Positions 47,525 through 56,487 of a stretch of 64,000 bases of DNA are shown here, piece after piece. Position numbers and translations under genes: made by a program. Positions within the stretch are counted from its first letter, which is position 1. Each line of letters opens with the position of its first letter. The stretch spans positions 2,170,001-2,234,000 of the forward strand of contig NZ_CP084528.1 of the NCBI RefSeq assembly GCF_020410745.1, read 5' to 3'. Source of the stretch: Kaistella polysaccharea. Lineage in GTDB: Bacteria > Bacteroidota > Bacteroidia > Flavobacteriales > Weeksellaceae. The notes under the pieces were generated by a model. That model made no database searches and had not been told where the DNA came from. It saw only the letters and a program-made list of their open reading frames with translations.

Positions 47525-48186
47525 TGCTAGAAATTGCTTGCTTTGAAATAACTTCTGCCGAAACTGCGCTCCAGTCAATGGCTGACCGAATAGAATTCTG
47601 TGCAGATATTGACCTCGGCGGTACAACGCCCGATTTTTATGAATTTCTCCATTTAAAAAGGCATTATTCAACTCCGGTTTATGTCATGATTCGGCCGAAT
47701 GGTGGACCTTTCTATTATACCGACGCTGAATTTATTGAGATGAAAAGCAGTGTGATCACTTTTAAGGAAGCAGGTGCAGATGGTTTTGTCTTCGGGATTT
47801 TAGATGCTCATAACGAAATTGACGAGGGGAAAAATAAGGAACTTCTGGAATTGGCCGGTGATGTTCCGTGTACTTTTCACCGTGCATTTGACCGTACGGC
47901 AGATTTGGAAAAATCCATTCAAACTTTAATTAAATTGGGCTTCCGAACCGTATTGACATCAGGTGGCAAAAAAAGTGCGCTCGAAGGGAAAGAAAACCTT
48001 AAAAACTTAATTGAAAAATACCAGCATAAAATCGAAATTTTAATTGGCGGTGGCGTTCGGTCCAATAATCTAGCAGAAATTCGCAAATTTACGGGTGGCA
48101 CCAGTTTTCACTCTTCTGCAATTCTCAAATATGATACTTTTGTGACGACAGAGGAAATTAAAAAATTAAAGCAACTCAGTTTCTAA
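47524..48186 (+). CDS. cutC: Copper homeostasis protein CutC family
   Basis: A 220-residue TIM-barrel protein. Signatures are LEIACFEITSAETAL, RIEFCADIDLGGTTPD, YVMIRPNGGPFYYTDAEF, DGFVFGILDAHNEID, FHRAFDRTADL, VLTSGGKKSALEG and LIGGGVRSNNLAEI. The usual E. coli CutC is 248 residues; this is somewhat short but complete. The copper role of CutC is disputed. The start overlaps the stop of the upstream asparaginase gene, suggesting translational coupling. Confidence 0.9.
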   Translation: MLEIACFEITSAETALQSMADRIEFCADIDLGGTTPDFYEFLHLKRHYSTPVYVMIRPNGGPFYYTDAEFIEMKSSVITFKEAGADGFVFGILDAHNEIDEGKNKELLELAGDVPCTFHRAFDRTADLEKSIQTLIKLGFRTVLTSGGKKSALEGKENLKNLIEKYQHKIEILIGGGVRSNNLAEIRKFTGGTSFHSSAILKYDTFVTTEEIKKLKQLSF

Positions 48187-48196
48187 AATTTAAAAT

Positions 48197-49111
48197 TTAA
48201 TCGCGCACTAAAGGAAGTGTAGAACATCTAAGTAAGCCACCCATTTTAGAAATTTCACGGTAAGGAATTTCTTCAACCGTCATTCCCCAAACATCTCGCA
48301 GATGGTTATTCATTCGGGTAAACGCTTTATCGGAAACAACAACTTGGGGTGAAATTGAGAAAATATTGGGATACATTTCAAACATTTCTTCATCGGTAAC
48401 GTGGAAACAATTCTCTTCCCCGAAAATATCCAGGATTAATAAATAATCGCTTTCATCAACAAAACCGTTTTTGTAGATAATACATTTATCGGTTCCGATT
48501 GGATTAAAGGTGCAATCTAAGTGTAGAATACCTTTGTACGGTTCTCGGTCGTTTTTCTTCAGTTCAAAATCAAGAATTCTTTTTTTCGGAAAATATTCTT
48601 TAAGGATATTAATTGCATATTCATTTGTTCGCGCCGTCTTAAAATTTCTATAATCTTCTGAAAAACAAGTTCCTACAAAGATAAAATCATTCCATACAAT
48701 GACGTCGCCACCTTCGATGTGAGCCGTTTCGGGCAAATTGATAATGTCCCGCCATTTTACTTTTTCGAAAATTTTTCGGTAAGCTTCCTGTTCATCAGCT
48801 CGATCTGCAATAACATTGGAAATAATCATTTTATCATCAATCACGAATGCAACATCGCGTGCGAAAACCTGATTATAATCCTGAATGACTTCTGGTCGGA
48901 AAACCTGTACATTATATTTTTTCAGTACTTTTTCGAATTCTGACATTTCCATAATAATATCTTTTTCGACGGGATATATTCCTTTTTCGATGGTATTATA
49001 GGATTTCGCATCGTAACTCTCTGCTAAGGTAGGAACTGCGCCCAATGAATTTGGCTGTCCTAAGACAACAGATTTTAGAGTGCCGGTTTCATTCTTGATG
49101 TTGAGTTTCAT
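48197..49111 (-). CDS. Arginine deiminase-family guanidino hydrolase (DDAH/ADI-like)
   Basis: Starting at the ATG 49111 the protein has 304 residues. The start KNETGTLKSVVLGQPNS, the ETAHIEGGDVIVWND segment (an ADI-type Glu/Asp pair and glycine-rich turn), HLDCTFNPIG with the catalytic His, and the final GGLLRCSTLPLVRD with the catalytic Cys all fit the guanidine-modifying superfamily. The substrate could be arginine or methylarginine. A longer start at 49213 would add 34 residues containing a hydrophobic stretch and no similarity to the family. It is the second enzyme of this superfamily within 4 kb. Confidence 0.8.
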   Translation of the reverse strand: MKLNIKNETGTLKSVVLGQPNSLGAVPTLAESYDAKSYNTIEKGIYPVEKDIIMEMSEFEKVLKKYNVQVFRPEVIQDYNQVFARDVAFVIDDKMIISNVIADRADEQEAYRKIFEKVKWRDIINLPETAHIEGGDVIVWNDFIFVGTCFSEDYRNFKTARTNEYAINILKEYFPKKRILDFELKKNDREPYKGILHLDCTFNPIGTDKCIIYKNGFVDESDYLLILDIFGEENCFHVTDEEMFEMYPNIFSISPQVVVSDKAFTRMNNHLRDVWGMTVEEIPYREISKMGGLLRCSTLPLVRD

Positions 49112-49335
49112 AAAAAAATTCGTTTTGTATGATATTGTAATTTTAGCTGAATGTAGGAAAGATTCAAATATAAGAAAGATAAATGAAGGCACACACTTGC
49201 CAAAGAGATACATTGAATAAATTAATGATGAGCACTGGCGTTCTAACTCTTAAAGAAAATCTAAATTACGGGAAATCATGTTAAATATTGGTTAAAATTG
49301 AAACAAACGATTTTTTCTTTATACTCATTTAGCAT

Positions 49336-49343
49336 TAAATTTG
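49336..49343 (+). promoter_or_regulatory. -7 element of the DegP-type protease gene
   Basis: TAAATTTG, 39 bases before the ATG at 49382. An in-frame TTG at 49298 lies upstream of this box and would not be transcribed, so it is not the start. Confidence 0.5.
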
Positions 49344-49381
49344 TTAATCAATTAACCTCAAATAACGTTTTAAATTATATA

Positions 49382-50893
49382 ATGAAGATGAAAAATACTT
49401 TAAAAAAACTTATCCCATATGCGGTAGTCGGAGTAATGTCTGGTGCTACTACGTTTGGGGCCTTTAGTTACTTCAATCAAAATAATCAAGGTTCAGACTT
49501 TTCTTACTTTGCACCCAAGAATACCGATGCAAAATATGCCTCCTTTAATATGACAGGAGTAGGTGATGATTTTGTGAAAGCTGCCAAAATGACCGTTCCG
49601 GCTGTTGTGAGTATCAAAAATTTTTCAGCCAAAAAAGGAAGAGGAAATGAGCAGGATTTATTCGATTTATTTTTTGGCAATCCAAGACAACAACAGCAGC
49701 AACAAACTCCTCCTCCTAACATGCCAACAGGAATGGGATCAGGAGTTATTATTTCCCCTGATGGTTATATTATTTCTAATAACCATGTCATCGCGGGCGC
49801 GAACAAATTAGAAGTTGTTCTATCCAACAAAAAATCATATATCGCAAATTTAGTGGGAACGGATCCAACTACAGATATTGCTCTTTTGAAAATTGAGGAA
49901 AAAGGTTTGCCCTATTTAAATTTTGCAAACTCAGATAATGTGGATGTCGGTCAGTGGGTTTTAGCGGTCGGAAATCCGATGGGTTTAAATTCTACAGTAA
50001 CCGCTGGAATTGTTTCCGCAAAAGGCAGAAGTATTGATTTACTGAGCCAAAACTCCAGAACACCAATCGAAAGCTTTATTCAAACTGATGCCGCGATTAA
50101 CCCCGGAAATTCCGGTGGTGCGCTTGTTAATCCAAATGGTGAACTGATCGGAATCAATTCTGCAATCTCTTCAAAAACGGGATATTACGAAGGTTACGGT
50201 TTTGCTGTACCAGCAAACTTAGCGCGAAAAGTAGTTGAAGATATTAAGAAATTTGGTTTAGTTCAACGTGGATTTTTAGGAGTGCTTTCAGTAGATCTAT
50301 CAAATCCGCAATCTGTGGCCGCTTATAACAGAGAGAAAAAAACAAATCTGAAACAAGGTGACGGTGTTTACCTTATTGAAGTCGTTGCAAAAGGTGGTGC
50401 TGAAGATGCAGGCCTTAGAAATGGTGATATTATTACCAAAGTTGACAACACGGTAGTTTCAAGTTATTACGATCTTTCTTTTGCGGTAGGAAGTAAAAGA
50501 CCTGGCGATAAAGTGATGGTAACTTACCTTAGAAACGGAAAAGTAAATACAGTGAATGTTACTTTGAAAGATCAACAAGGAGGAACCGCACTTCGAAGTA
50601 AAGCTGATCTTTCTGTAACAGAAAAAATTGGTGCTGAGTTTGAGCCTTTATCAGAAAAATTCAAAACTGATTACGGTTTAAACAGTGGTGTTGTAGCCAA
50701 AAATGTGCAGGACGGAAGTGAGATGGCAAATATTGGAATCGTTGATAATTACATCGTAATTGAAGTTAATGGAAAACCCGTAAATTCTCAGAAAGATATT
50801 GAAAAACAACTTCAGTCTTACAAAGGAAACGTACAAATTAAATACGTCGACGAATACGGTCGAATGACTACACGAGGATTTAAAATGCCTTAG
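49382..50893 (+). CDS. degP: DegP/HtrA-type serine protease
   Basis: Starting at ATG 49382 the protein has 503 residues. It has an N-terminal membrane anchor or signal (about 10-30). The trypsin-like domain has His135 (SNNHVI), Asp165 (TTDIALLK) and Ser244 (NPGNSGGAL), a complete triad, followed by two PDZ domains (about 265-370 with GFLGV and GGAEDAGLRNGDIITKV, and 400-503). A Gln-rich insert (about 103-108) precedes the catalytic domain. It degrades misfolded envelope proteins in the periplasm. It is alone in its transcript and ends at a terminator. Confidence 0.94.
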   Translation: MKMKNTLKKLIPYAVVGVMSGATTFGAFSYFNQNNQGSDFSYFAPKNTDAKYASFNMTGVGDDFVKAAKMTVPAVVSIKNFSAKKGRGNEQDLFDLFFGNPRQQQQQQTPPPNMPTGMGSGVIISPDGYIISNNHVIAGANKLEVVLSNKKSYIANLVGTDPTTDIALLKIEEKGLPYLNFANSDNVDVGQWVLAVGNPMGLNSTVTAGIVSAKGRSIDLLSQNSRTPIESFIQTDAAINPGNSGGALVNPNGELIGINSAISSKTGYYEGYGFAVPANLARKVVEDIKKFGLVQRGFLGVLSVDLSNPQSVAAYNREKKTNLKQGDGVYLIEVVAKGGAEDAGLRNGDIITKVDNTVVSSYYDLSFAVGSKRPGDKVMVTYLRNGKVNTVNVTLKDQQGGTALRSKADLSVTEKIGAEFEPLSEKFKTDYGLNSGVVAKNVQDGSEMANIGIVDNYIVIEVNGKPVNSQKDIEKQLQSYKGNVQIKYVDEYGRMTTRGFKMP

Positions 50894-50915
50894 TAATTGA
50901 CAAATATTAAAGTAG

Positions 50916-50945
50916 AAACGCAACAGTTAAATGTTGCGTTTTTTT
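50916..50945 (+). terminator. Rho-independent terminator
   Basis: A 9-bp stem (AAACGCAAC / GTTGCGTTT) with an 8-base loop and a T-run. It begins 23 bases after the protease stop. Confidence 0.85.
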
Positions 50946-51387
50946 ATTGTAAAGCTTTTCGTTTCTTTCGTTTTTTCCTTTCGTAGAGAACTTCTGTGAT
51001 TTTTCCTCCGATCCAGGCGAAGGGGAAAAAGGTCAGAAAAATGAGTATTTTGTAGAATGTTGGATGATAAGGGAAAATAATAATGTCCAACATGGCCATA
51101 AATAAAAGGATGAATCCAATTAAAATAGCGTAAGCTACTTTAGCATATTTTACAATAATTGCCGTAACAACGCCACCAACTGTAGCTGCGATCCCGGATG
51201 AAATAAGAAGTGCTACAAAAAAGTAGGGTTTGTGTTCCATTTTTTTAAGCAGAGATTCCCAATGCTGGAAAGGGGCAAATTCTTCGTACGTAATCCACGC
51301 TGAATTCAGGCGAATCCCGAGCGATATGAGTAAACCTGCGACCGCCAATCCCGTAAGAACTGCAAATGTATTTCGAAGGAAATTCAT
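50944..51387 (-). CDS. Small integral membrane protein of unknown function
   Basis: A 147-residue protein with four hydrophobic helices (about 8-27, 53-76, 82-104 and 110-128) and a strongly basic tail (ERKKRKKRKAL). I recognise no family. It starts immediately after the ridA stop, so the two and lptD upstream probably form one transcript. Confidence 0.7.
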   Translation of the reverse strand: MNFLRNTFAVLTGLAVAGLLISLGIRLNSAWITYEEFAPFQHWESLLKKMEHKPYFFVALLISSGIAATVGGVVTAIIVKYAKVAYAILIGFILLFMAMLDIIIFPYHPTFYKILIFLTFFPFAWIGGKITEVLYERKKRKKRKALQ

Positions 51388-51768
51388 TTAAAATTGATGT
51401 GCGATCATTGAAATTTCAATTTCTACATTTCTTGGCAAACAGGAAACCTGTACAGTTTCGCGCGCTGGATAATTTGCAGAATCCAGATAAGAGGCATAAA
51501 TATCATTCATGGCCGCAAAATCATCCATATTCTTCAAAAAGATGGTCGCTTTTACCACATTGCTGAAAGTTAAGCCAGCTTCAGTAAGAATGAACTGTAA
51601 ATTTTTCATCACCTGATGTGTCGCCTTTTCAATGCCTTCTTCAATCTTTCCCGATTCATTGTTAAAGGGAATTTGTCCAGAGATATAAAGAATGCCGTTC
51701 ACCATGTTGGCTTGTGAATATGGGCCAATTGCTGCAGGTGCTTTTTCAGTAGATATAATTGTTTTCAT
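51388..51768 (-). CDS. ridA: RidA family reactive imine/enamine deaminase
   Basis: A 126-residue trimeric RidA/YjgF protein. Signatures are the early APAAIGPYSQAN, ILYISGQIPFN, ATHQVMKNLQFILTEAGLTFSNVVKATIFLKNMDDFAAMNDIYASYL, and the late YPARETVQVSCLPRNVEIEI with the Arg that binds carboxylates. It clears 2-aminoacrylate and similar intermediates. It lies 49 bases downstream of lptD on the same strand, which is a known neighbourhood in flavobacteria (from memory). Confidence 0.94.
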   Translation of the reverse strand: MKTIISTEKAPAAIGPYSQANMVNGILYISGQIPFNNESGKIEEGIEKATHQVMKNLQFILTEAGLTFSNVVKATIFLKNMDDFAAMNDIYASYLDSANYPARETVQVSCLPRNVEIEISMIAHQF

Positions 51769-51817
51769 GGTCTTGTTGCTTTTGGCAAATATAAAACTTA
51801 AGTTTTATAAATTAAAA

Positions 51818-54403
51818 TTAAAAAGGTGCGTTTGGTTGCGTAAAACTGCGGTCTTTATATTTTAGAGCATCGCGCAGAATATTGGCCTTAATTCCAATGA
51901 AGAAATCGTATACTTTGTATTGGCCGAAAGGAATCCAGTTGAAGTTAATCGTAAAACTTCGCTGGTCTCGGGAGAAGCCTATTTGCGTATTTGCAATTTC
52001 TTTCGTAATGATATCATAATACAGATTTCCCGTAAGATTCCAGTACGGAGTTAAGCGAATACTGCCGTCTAAACCAAGAGAAGCGACATTGTTTCCAAAC
52101 CGTGTTAAGCTTCTGGTATAGCCATACTGCGCATTGATGTTTAAGGTCCAGGGTTGCGTAAAACGGGAATAATTATCTTCATCAAAAAAGTAATTTTCAT
52201 TCCTGATTTCCCCTTTTGTCTTATAAATTTTCGCTGGTTCTTCCCGTTCTCCAAAAATAGCGTCGCTTAGGGGATAAGAAAGTTGCGCATTAAATCCTTG
52301 CACACTAAAATAGCCAAATTTTTCAGTTCTGATTCCTCTTTCTTCTCCTGGCGCAAATAAAATTTGGTAAGGTTCTAATGTTAAGTTGGTGTTCAGATTA
52401 AGTTTTTCAAATAAAGTGGTTTGGCCGCTGAAGCTGAAAATGGACCACTTATATTTTGGAGCCGCAAAATTATAATTGGTGTTAAAGTTTAAACTTTCGA
52501 AGATTTTCAATTTTTTTACACCGGTGGAATCTTTCTTCGACTTAATTTTCATCTCCAGATTATTATTGATTGAAAAGCTGAGCGCTTGCACGAGTCCCGA
52601 ATTTGGTGAACCGACAATTCCGCGGTCGAAAATAGAGTAGGGCGTCATCTCGCCTCGATCACTGTAATAATTTTTATAATAACCGAAGGAAGGCGCAGAA
52701 AAATCTGGTGAATAATTGAAACCAATTTGTGGCGTCATCATGTGACGAATCGCCTGGATTCTTGAATCTTTTTTAAAGTTTAGCATTCCGTAGAGCACTG
52801 TTTGTAAACTTGCACTTGTGGAGAAAGAGGAATAGCCGGCAATTTTATTATTTAAAATATCTACAACTTTATTTGTCAGTGGATTGTAATTTCGAGTCAG
52901 CGTTTTGGTTGTTAAGGCATTATCAATATTTGCCGACAGCGAAAATGTAAAATACTTGGCAATCGTTGTATTGGTTCCCAAAGCGATATTATTTTTCACG
53001 CCGGTCTGCATTTTTTCCCACATAGCTTTTGTGAAAAGTTCACCTTCATCGGTCTGCACGAAATTATTCAAATTCAAACCTGTGTTCACTGTAATGTTTT
53101 CCAAAAGTCCCTGTCGGATTCCCGTTTTTGGTTTGAATAGATAAAACTGATTGATGGCTACATTTAAAACCGGCAATTTTAAATCGGCCAAGCCGGTGGA
53201 AAAGTTTTGAGAATAGGACGATGTTCCAGTGATAGTAATAGGCAAAGTAAGAAACCTTTTAACAATACTTACGGATGAATTTTGCTGCGCGTTCAGGTTA
53301 TTCTGATTAAATGCATAATTATTATTGACCGTATTGTTATAAAATTTGTTGCTCACAACATCCACAGATGCTGAGAAGTTTAAGAAAGGATTGGCTTTGG
53401 AATCTTGTTGATGACGCCACGCAATTCGGTAGGTTCCCGTTTTAGAATAATCAGCTAATCCTTTAATTCCGCGCACGGTTGTACCGATATCAGCAGAGAA
53501 ATTTCCGGTGTATTTATAGTTTTTCTTATAATTCACTTCTGGTCTTAAATTCCAACTCCCTTTCGTATAAATATCTGCGAGCACTTTCACGTCGAAATGC
53601 TCCCCGATCGGTTGATAATAGCCGATGGAATTCAGAAAAAACCCGACATCTTCCCGCTCACCAAAACTTGGAATTAAAATTCCGGCGCTTCTTTTATCCG
53701 AAAAAGGCAAAATAGCGAAAGGCAAAATCAGTGGTGTCGGAACCTGTTCTATATAAAGTTGAATGGGTCCGGTAATCACCTGCGATTTATTTTTCCCTTT
53801 GATCAGTTTAATGTTTGGCGCCAACAAGTAATAATCTGCAATGGTATCTTTTTTCTTGATGAAATATTCGTCGGTGGTGTATTTTCCTCTTCTCATAAAG
53901 AAGACAGAATCGTTGTATTTTTTTGTTTTTTCGGCTACAATAACGCCTTCACTTTCTTCTGTTCTTGCATTAAAAGCTATGGCTTGGCGGGTTTTGATAT
54001 TGTAAGTAAACTCGTCGTATTCATAGGTTTTGCCTCCTTGAATTGCTACGGCGGGTTTTGTAATTTTTCCTAAAGAATCAATTTCACCGCGTGCAAAAAC
54101 AAGAGATTTGTCCCAATCTATGGAAATATAATCGGCATCGATGGACAAGTCCTGATAATTTACATGTGCGTTTTTATTCAGGTAAGTCATTCTTTTCGGA
54201 ATGTCATTTCGAATTCGGTCAGCCTTTGTTTTTACTACCGATTCCAGCTGTTCTTTGGGCAGAACCAAAGTATCTGTTTTGGCAATGGTATCATTAACTA
54301 TCTTATTTCCAGCCAAATTTTGAGCCCCAAGATGTGCTAAAAAATTGTTAAAAATTAGGATAATTAAAATTAGTGGTATATTTTTGAAGCCAGTTTTGAC
54401 CAA
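51818..54403 (-). CDS. lptD: LPS-assembly protein LptD (Bacteroidetes type)
   Basis: An 861-residue outer-membrane protein. It has a signal sequence, a beta-jellyroll/OstA-like region (about 70-180: ISIDADYISIDWDKSLVFARGEID and NIKTRQAIAFNARTEESEGVIV), then LPFAILPFSDKRSAGILIPSFG, a known LptD boundary motif, and a large barrel. The short C-terminus and the few cysteines differ from E. coli LptD. It inserts LPS or lipooligosaccharide in the outer leaflet. The ridA and membrane-protein genes follow it; the amidase gene is divergent. Confidence 0.87.
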   Translation of the reverse strand: MVKTGFKNIPLILIILIFNNFLAHLGAQNLAGNKIVNDTIAKTDTLVLPKEQLESVVKTKADRIRNDIPKRMTYLNKNAHVNYQDLSIDADYISIDWDKSLVFARGEIDSLGKITKPAVAIQGGKTYEYDEFTYNIKTRQAIAFNARTEESEGVIVAEKTKKYNDSVFFMRRGKYTTDEYFIKKKDTIADYYLLAPNIKLIKGKNKSQVITGPIQLYIEQVPTPLILPFAILPFSDKRSAGILIPSFGEREDVGFFLNSIGYYQPIGEHFDVKVLADIYTKGSWNLRPEVNYKKNYKYTGNFSADIGTTVRGIKGLADYSKTGTYRIAWRHQQDSKANPFLNFSASVDVVSNKFYNNTVNNNYAFNQNNLNAQQNSSVSIVKRFLTLPITITGTSSYSQNFSTGLADLKLPVLNVAINQFYLFKPKTGIRQGLLENITVNTGLNLNNFVQTDEGELFTKAMWEKMQTGVKNNIALGTNTTIAKYFTFSLSANIDNALTTKTLTRNYNPLTNKVVDILNNKIAGYSSFSTSASLQTVLYGMLNFKKDSRIQAIRHMMTPQIGFNYSPDFSAPSFGYYKNYYSDRGEMTPYSIFDRGIVGSPNSGLVQALSFSINNNLEMKIKSKKDSTGVKKLKIFESLNFNTNYNFAAPKYKWSIFSFSGQTTLFEKLNLNTNLTLEPYQILFAPGEERGIRTEKFGYFSVQGFNAQLSYPLSDAIFGEREEPAKIYKTKGEIRNENYFFDEDNYSRFTQPWTLNINAQYGYTRSLTRFGNNVASLGLDGSIRLTPYWNLTGNLYYDIITKEIANTQIGFSRDQRSFTINFNWIPFGQYKVYDFFIGIKANILRDALKYKDRSFTQPNAPF

Positions 54404-54455
54404 AGCGCTTTATATAAGTTGGCGTCAAAATTAATATAATTTTTAAAATTTACAG

Positions 54456-55745
54456 ATGATTAATTATAGTTTTTCGTTTAAAAAATATTTCTTCCTCTTT
54501 TTCTGCTTCCTCTTTTTTCTTCCTCAGGCTCAAAAAAAATTCACACTCGTTCTAGATGCGGGTCACGGCGGAACAGACCACGGCGCAAACCGATATTATA
54601 GTGAGACAGGAACCTTGCGGGAAAAAGATGTTACGCTCTCCATTGTTTTAAAATTAGGAAGAATGTTGGAGAAAAATAAAGATTTTAAAATTATTTACAC
54701 CCGAAAGATTGATGAATATCCATCATTAACCGACCGGACAACACTTGCGAACAGAAGTAAGGCTGATTTGTTCGTTTCCGTACATTGTAATGCAAATACC
54801 AGAACTTCTCCTTACGGAACCGAAACCTTTGTTCAGGGTCCAGACCAGAATAAAACCAATCTGGAGGTGGCAAAAGCTGAAAACGACGTAATTTTTCTGG
54901 ATGAAAAAGACCGCGAAACCTTTGCTTCTTACGATCCAAAATCAATGGAATCTTTAATAGCCCTTAAAATTCAACAAAGTAAATATCTGGAAAGCAGTCT
55001 TCTTTTTGGAAGTTTCGTAGAAGGTAACTTCGAAAAGAAAGATAAACGTTTATCGCGCGGAGTGAAACAGCAAAACCTTCACGTTTTAAGACTCAATGCA
55101 ATGCCTTCAGTATTAATTGAGACAGGATTTATCAGCAACTATGACGAAGCGATGTATTTGGGCTCAGAGAAAGGTCAGGATGAAATAGCAGAAAGTATTT
55201 ACGATGCGATCATCAGCTATAGAAAAGCGATTGAAAGAAATGGTGGTGTATCAAGCCAACCAAAAGCCGCCGAAAAACCCGATGAGAAACCGCTGAAAAA
55301 TGATTTCCGTATTCTGCTCATGTCGTCTCCGATGAAATATAATTTAGGTGATCCTGCGCTGAAAGGATTAAACTACATTCTTACCATTAAAGAGAACGAT
55401 TTGTACAAGTATTATTACAGTGTGACCAATCTAGCCTCAGTTCGTGATAACAACCTTAAAACAGCTAAGGATGCAGGCTTTAGAAATTCAACGTCGATTT
55501 CCTTTATTCCAAACCAAAGATTGGGAACCGGCTCTTATACTTTGGAAGTTGCTGCGAGTGATCAAAAACTCAGTGCAAATTCCTATTTGCTGAATACTTT
55601 GAAAAATGTAACAAGAGTTAAAGAAAAAGGTACCTTTTACTACACTTACGGTAAATTCGCCACGTTAGAAGAAGCGGTAAAAACCCAGAAAGAGGTGGAG
55701 GAAAAAGGCATTAAAAATACAGTAATTCAAAAACTTTCCAGATAA
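54456..55745 (+). CDS. N-acetylmuramoyl-L-alanine amidase (AmiC-type) with C-terminal SPOR-like region
   Basis: A 429-residue zinc amidase of the Amidase_3 family. Signal peptide about 10-25; VLDAGHGGTDHGA has zinc ligand His37, EKDVTLSI the Glu55 ligand, VSVHCNAN the His110 ligand, and SVLIETGFISN the catalytic Glu near the end of the domain (about residue 230). The C-terminal part (about 320-429) has SPOR-like repeats (GTGSYTLEVAAS, GTFYYTYGKFATLEEAVKTQKEV), which may direct it to denuded septal peptidoglycan. It splits the amide between MurNAc and the peptide stem. Confidence 0.92.
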   Translation: MINYSFSFKKYFFLFFCFLFFLPQAQKKFTLVLDAGHGGTDHGANRYYSETGTLREKDVTLSIVLKLGRMLEKNKDFKIIYTRKIDEYPSLTDRTTLANRSKADLFVSVHCNANTRTSPYGTETFVQGPDQNKTNLEVAKAENDVIFLDEKDRETFASYDPKSMESLIALKIQQSKYLESSLLFGSFVEGNFEKKDKRLSRGVKQQNLHVLRLNAMPSVLIETGFISNYDEAMYLGSEKGQDEIAESIYDAIISYRKAIERNGGVSSQPKAAEKPDEKPLKNDFRILLMSSPMKYNLGDPALKGLNYILTIKENDLYKYYYSVTNLASVRDNNLKTAKDAGFRNSTSISFIPNQRLGTGSYTLEVAASDQKLSANSYLLNTLKNVTRVKEKGTFYYTYGKFATLEEAVKTQKEVEEKGIKNTVIQKLSR

Positions 55746-55758
55746 AGCGGTAAGAGTG

Positions 55759-55789
55759 TTGCAGGATTAAAAGTTAATTAATATTTTTG
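55759..55789 (+). promoter_or_regulatory. Promoter of tRNA-Glu (first copy)
   Basis: TTG at 55759-55761 and TATTTTTG at 55782-55789, with a gap of 20 bases, 16 bases before the tRNA. Confidence 0.55.
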
Positions 55790-55805
55790 CAGTCCTCAAA
55801 GCAAA

Positions 55806-55877
55806 GGCCTATTCGTCTAGTGGTAAGGACTCAAGATTTTCAGTCTTGCAACAGGGGTTCGATTCCCCTATAGGCTA
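55806..55877 (+). tRNA. tRNA-Glu (TTC), first copy
   Basis: A 72-base cloverleaf with acceptor GGCCTAT/ATAGGCT (G1-U72), D-arm TCGTCTAGTGG, anticodon TTC in loop TTTTCAG, T-arm AGGGGTTCGATTCCCCT. It is followed by rpsT. Confidence 0.95.
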
Positions 55878-55913
55878 CAAAAACTGAAATTTTGAAAAGT
55901 TTTTTAAATATAT

Positions 55914-55943
55914 TTTGTAATCAAAAAAGATTTTATATCTTTG
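55914..55943 (+). promoter_or_regulatory. Promoter of rpsT
   Basis: TTTG at 55914-55917 and TATCTTTG at 55936-55943, gap 18 bases, followed by the typical CA. Confidence 0.65.
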
Positions 55944-55964
55944 CACCCAAGTTTTTAGAAAGAT

Positions 55965-56219
55965 ATGGCAAATCATAAATCAGCTCTGAAAAGAATCAGA
56001 CAAAGCGAAAAGAAAAGATTAAGAAACAGATACTATCACAAGACTGCGAGAACAGCTTTGAAAGTATTTAAAAGCGAGGAGAATAAAGAGGCTGCTGCAG
56101 TACAGTTGCCATTGGTAATCTCTTTGTTGGATAAATTGGTGAAGAAAAACATCATCCACAAAAACAAAGCGGCCAACTTAAAAAGTAAATTGACCAAGCA
56201 CGTTAATAATTTAGCGTAA
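55965..56219 (+). CDS. rpsT: 30S ribosomal protein S20
   Basis: An 84-residue basic, helical protein. MANHKSALKRIRQSEKKRLRN is the S20 start, with the later LLDKLVKKNIIHKNKAANLKSKLTKHVN typical of the third helix. It binds 16S rRNA early in 30S assembly. It lies between two tRNA-Glu genes and has its own promoter. No purine-rich SD is needed or seen before the ATG, in keeping with the changed 16S tail. Confidence 0.97.
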   Translation: MANHKSALKRIRQSEKKRLRNRYYHKTARTALKVFKSEENKEAAAVQLPLVISLLDKLVKKNIIHKNKAANLKSKLTKHVNNLA

Positions 56220-56239
56220 ACAAAAATACAAGACGCACT

Positions 56240-56311
56240 GGCCCGTTCGTCTATCGGTTAGGACCTCAGGTTTTCATCCTGGTAAGAGGGGTTCGACTCC
56301 CCTACGGGCTA
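56240..56311 (+). tRNA. tRNA-Glu (TTC), second copy
   Basis: A 72-base cloverleaf: acceptor GGCCCGT/ACGGGCT (G1-U72), D-arm TCGTCTATCGG, anticodon TTC in loop TTTTCAT, T-arm GGGGTTCGACTCCCC. Its sequence differs clearly from the first copy, so it is not a recent duplicate. Confidence 0.95.
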
Positions 56312-56315
56312 CGAA

Positions 56316-56346
56316 ACTTCCGAAATTAATTTTTCGGGAGTTTTTT
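56316..56346 (+). terminator. Rho-independent terminator
   Basis: A 10-bp stem (ACTTCCGAAA / TTTCGGGAGT, one G-U) with a 6-base loop and T-run, directly after the second tRNA-Glu. Confidence 0.85.
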
Positions 56347-56487
56347 GTATTTAATGATTTGTTTCATTGCGGTATTAGATAGTACTTCTAAAACATTGAT
56401 AAATGCCTAACTGGAAAGAAGTTTGCGCCAAGAAAGCAACCTCAAATAAGATTGCTATTATTTTGTGTAAATCTATTACTCAGTATA

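Noticed and set aside
49298-49381. TTG start for the DegP-type protease
   Set aside because: It is upstream of the predicted transcription start, and the extension does not resemble a signal peptide.
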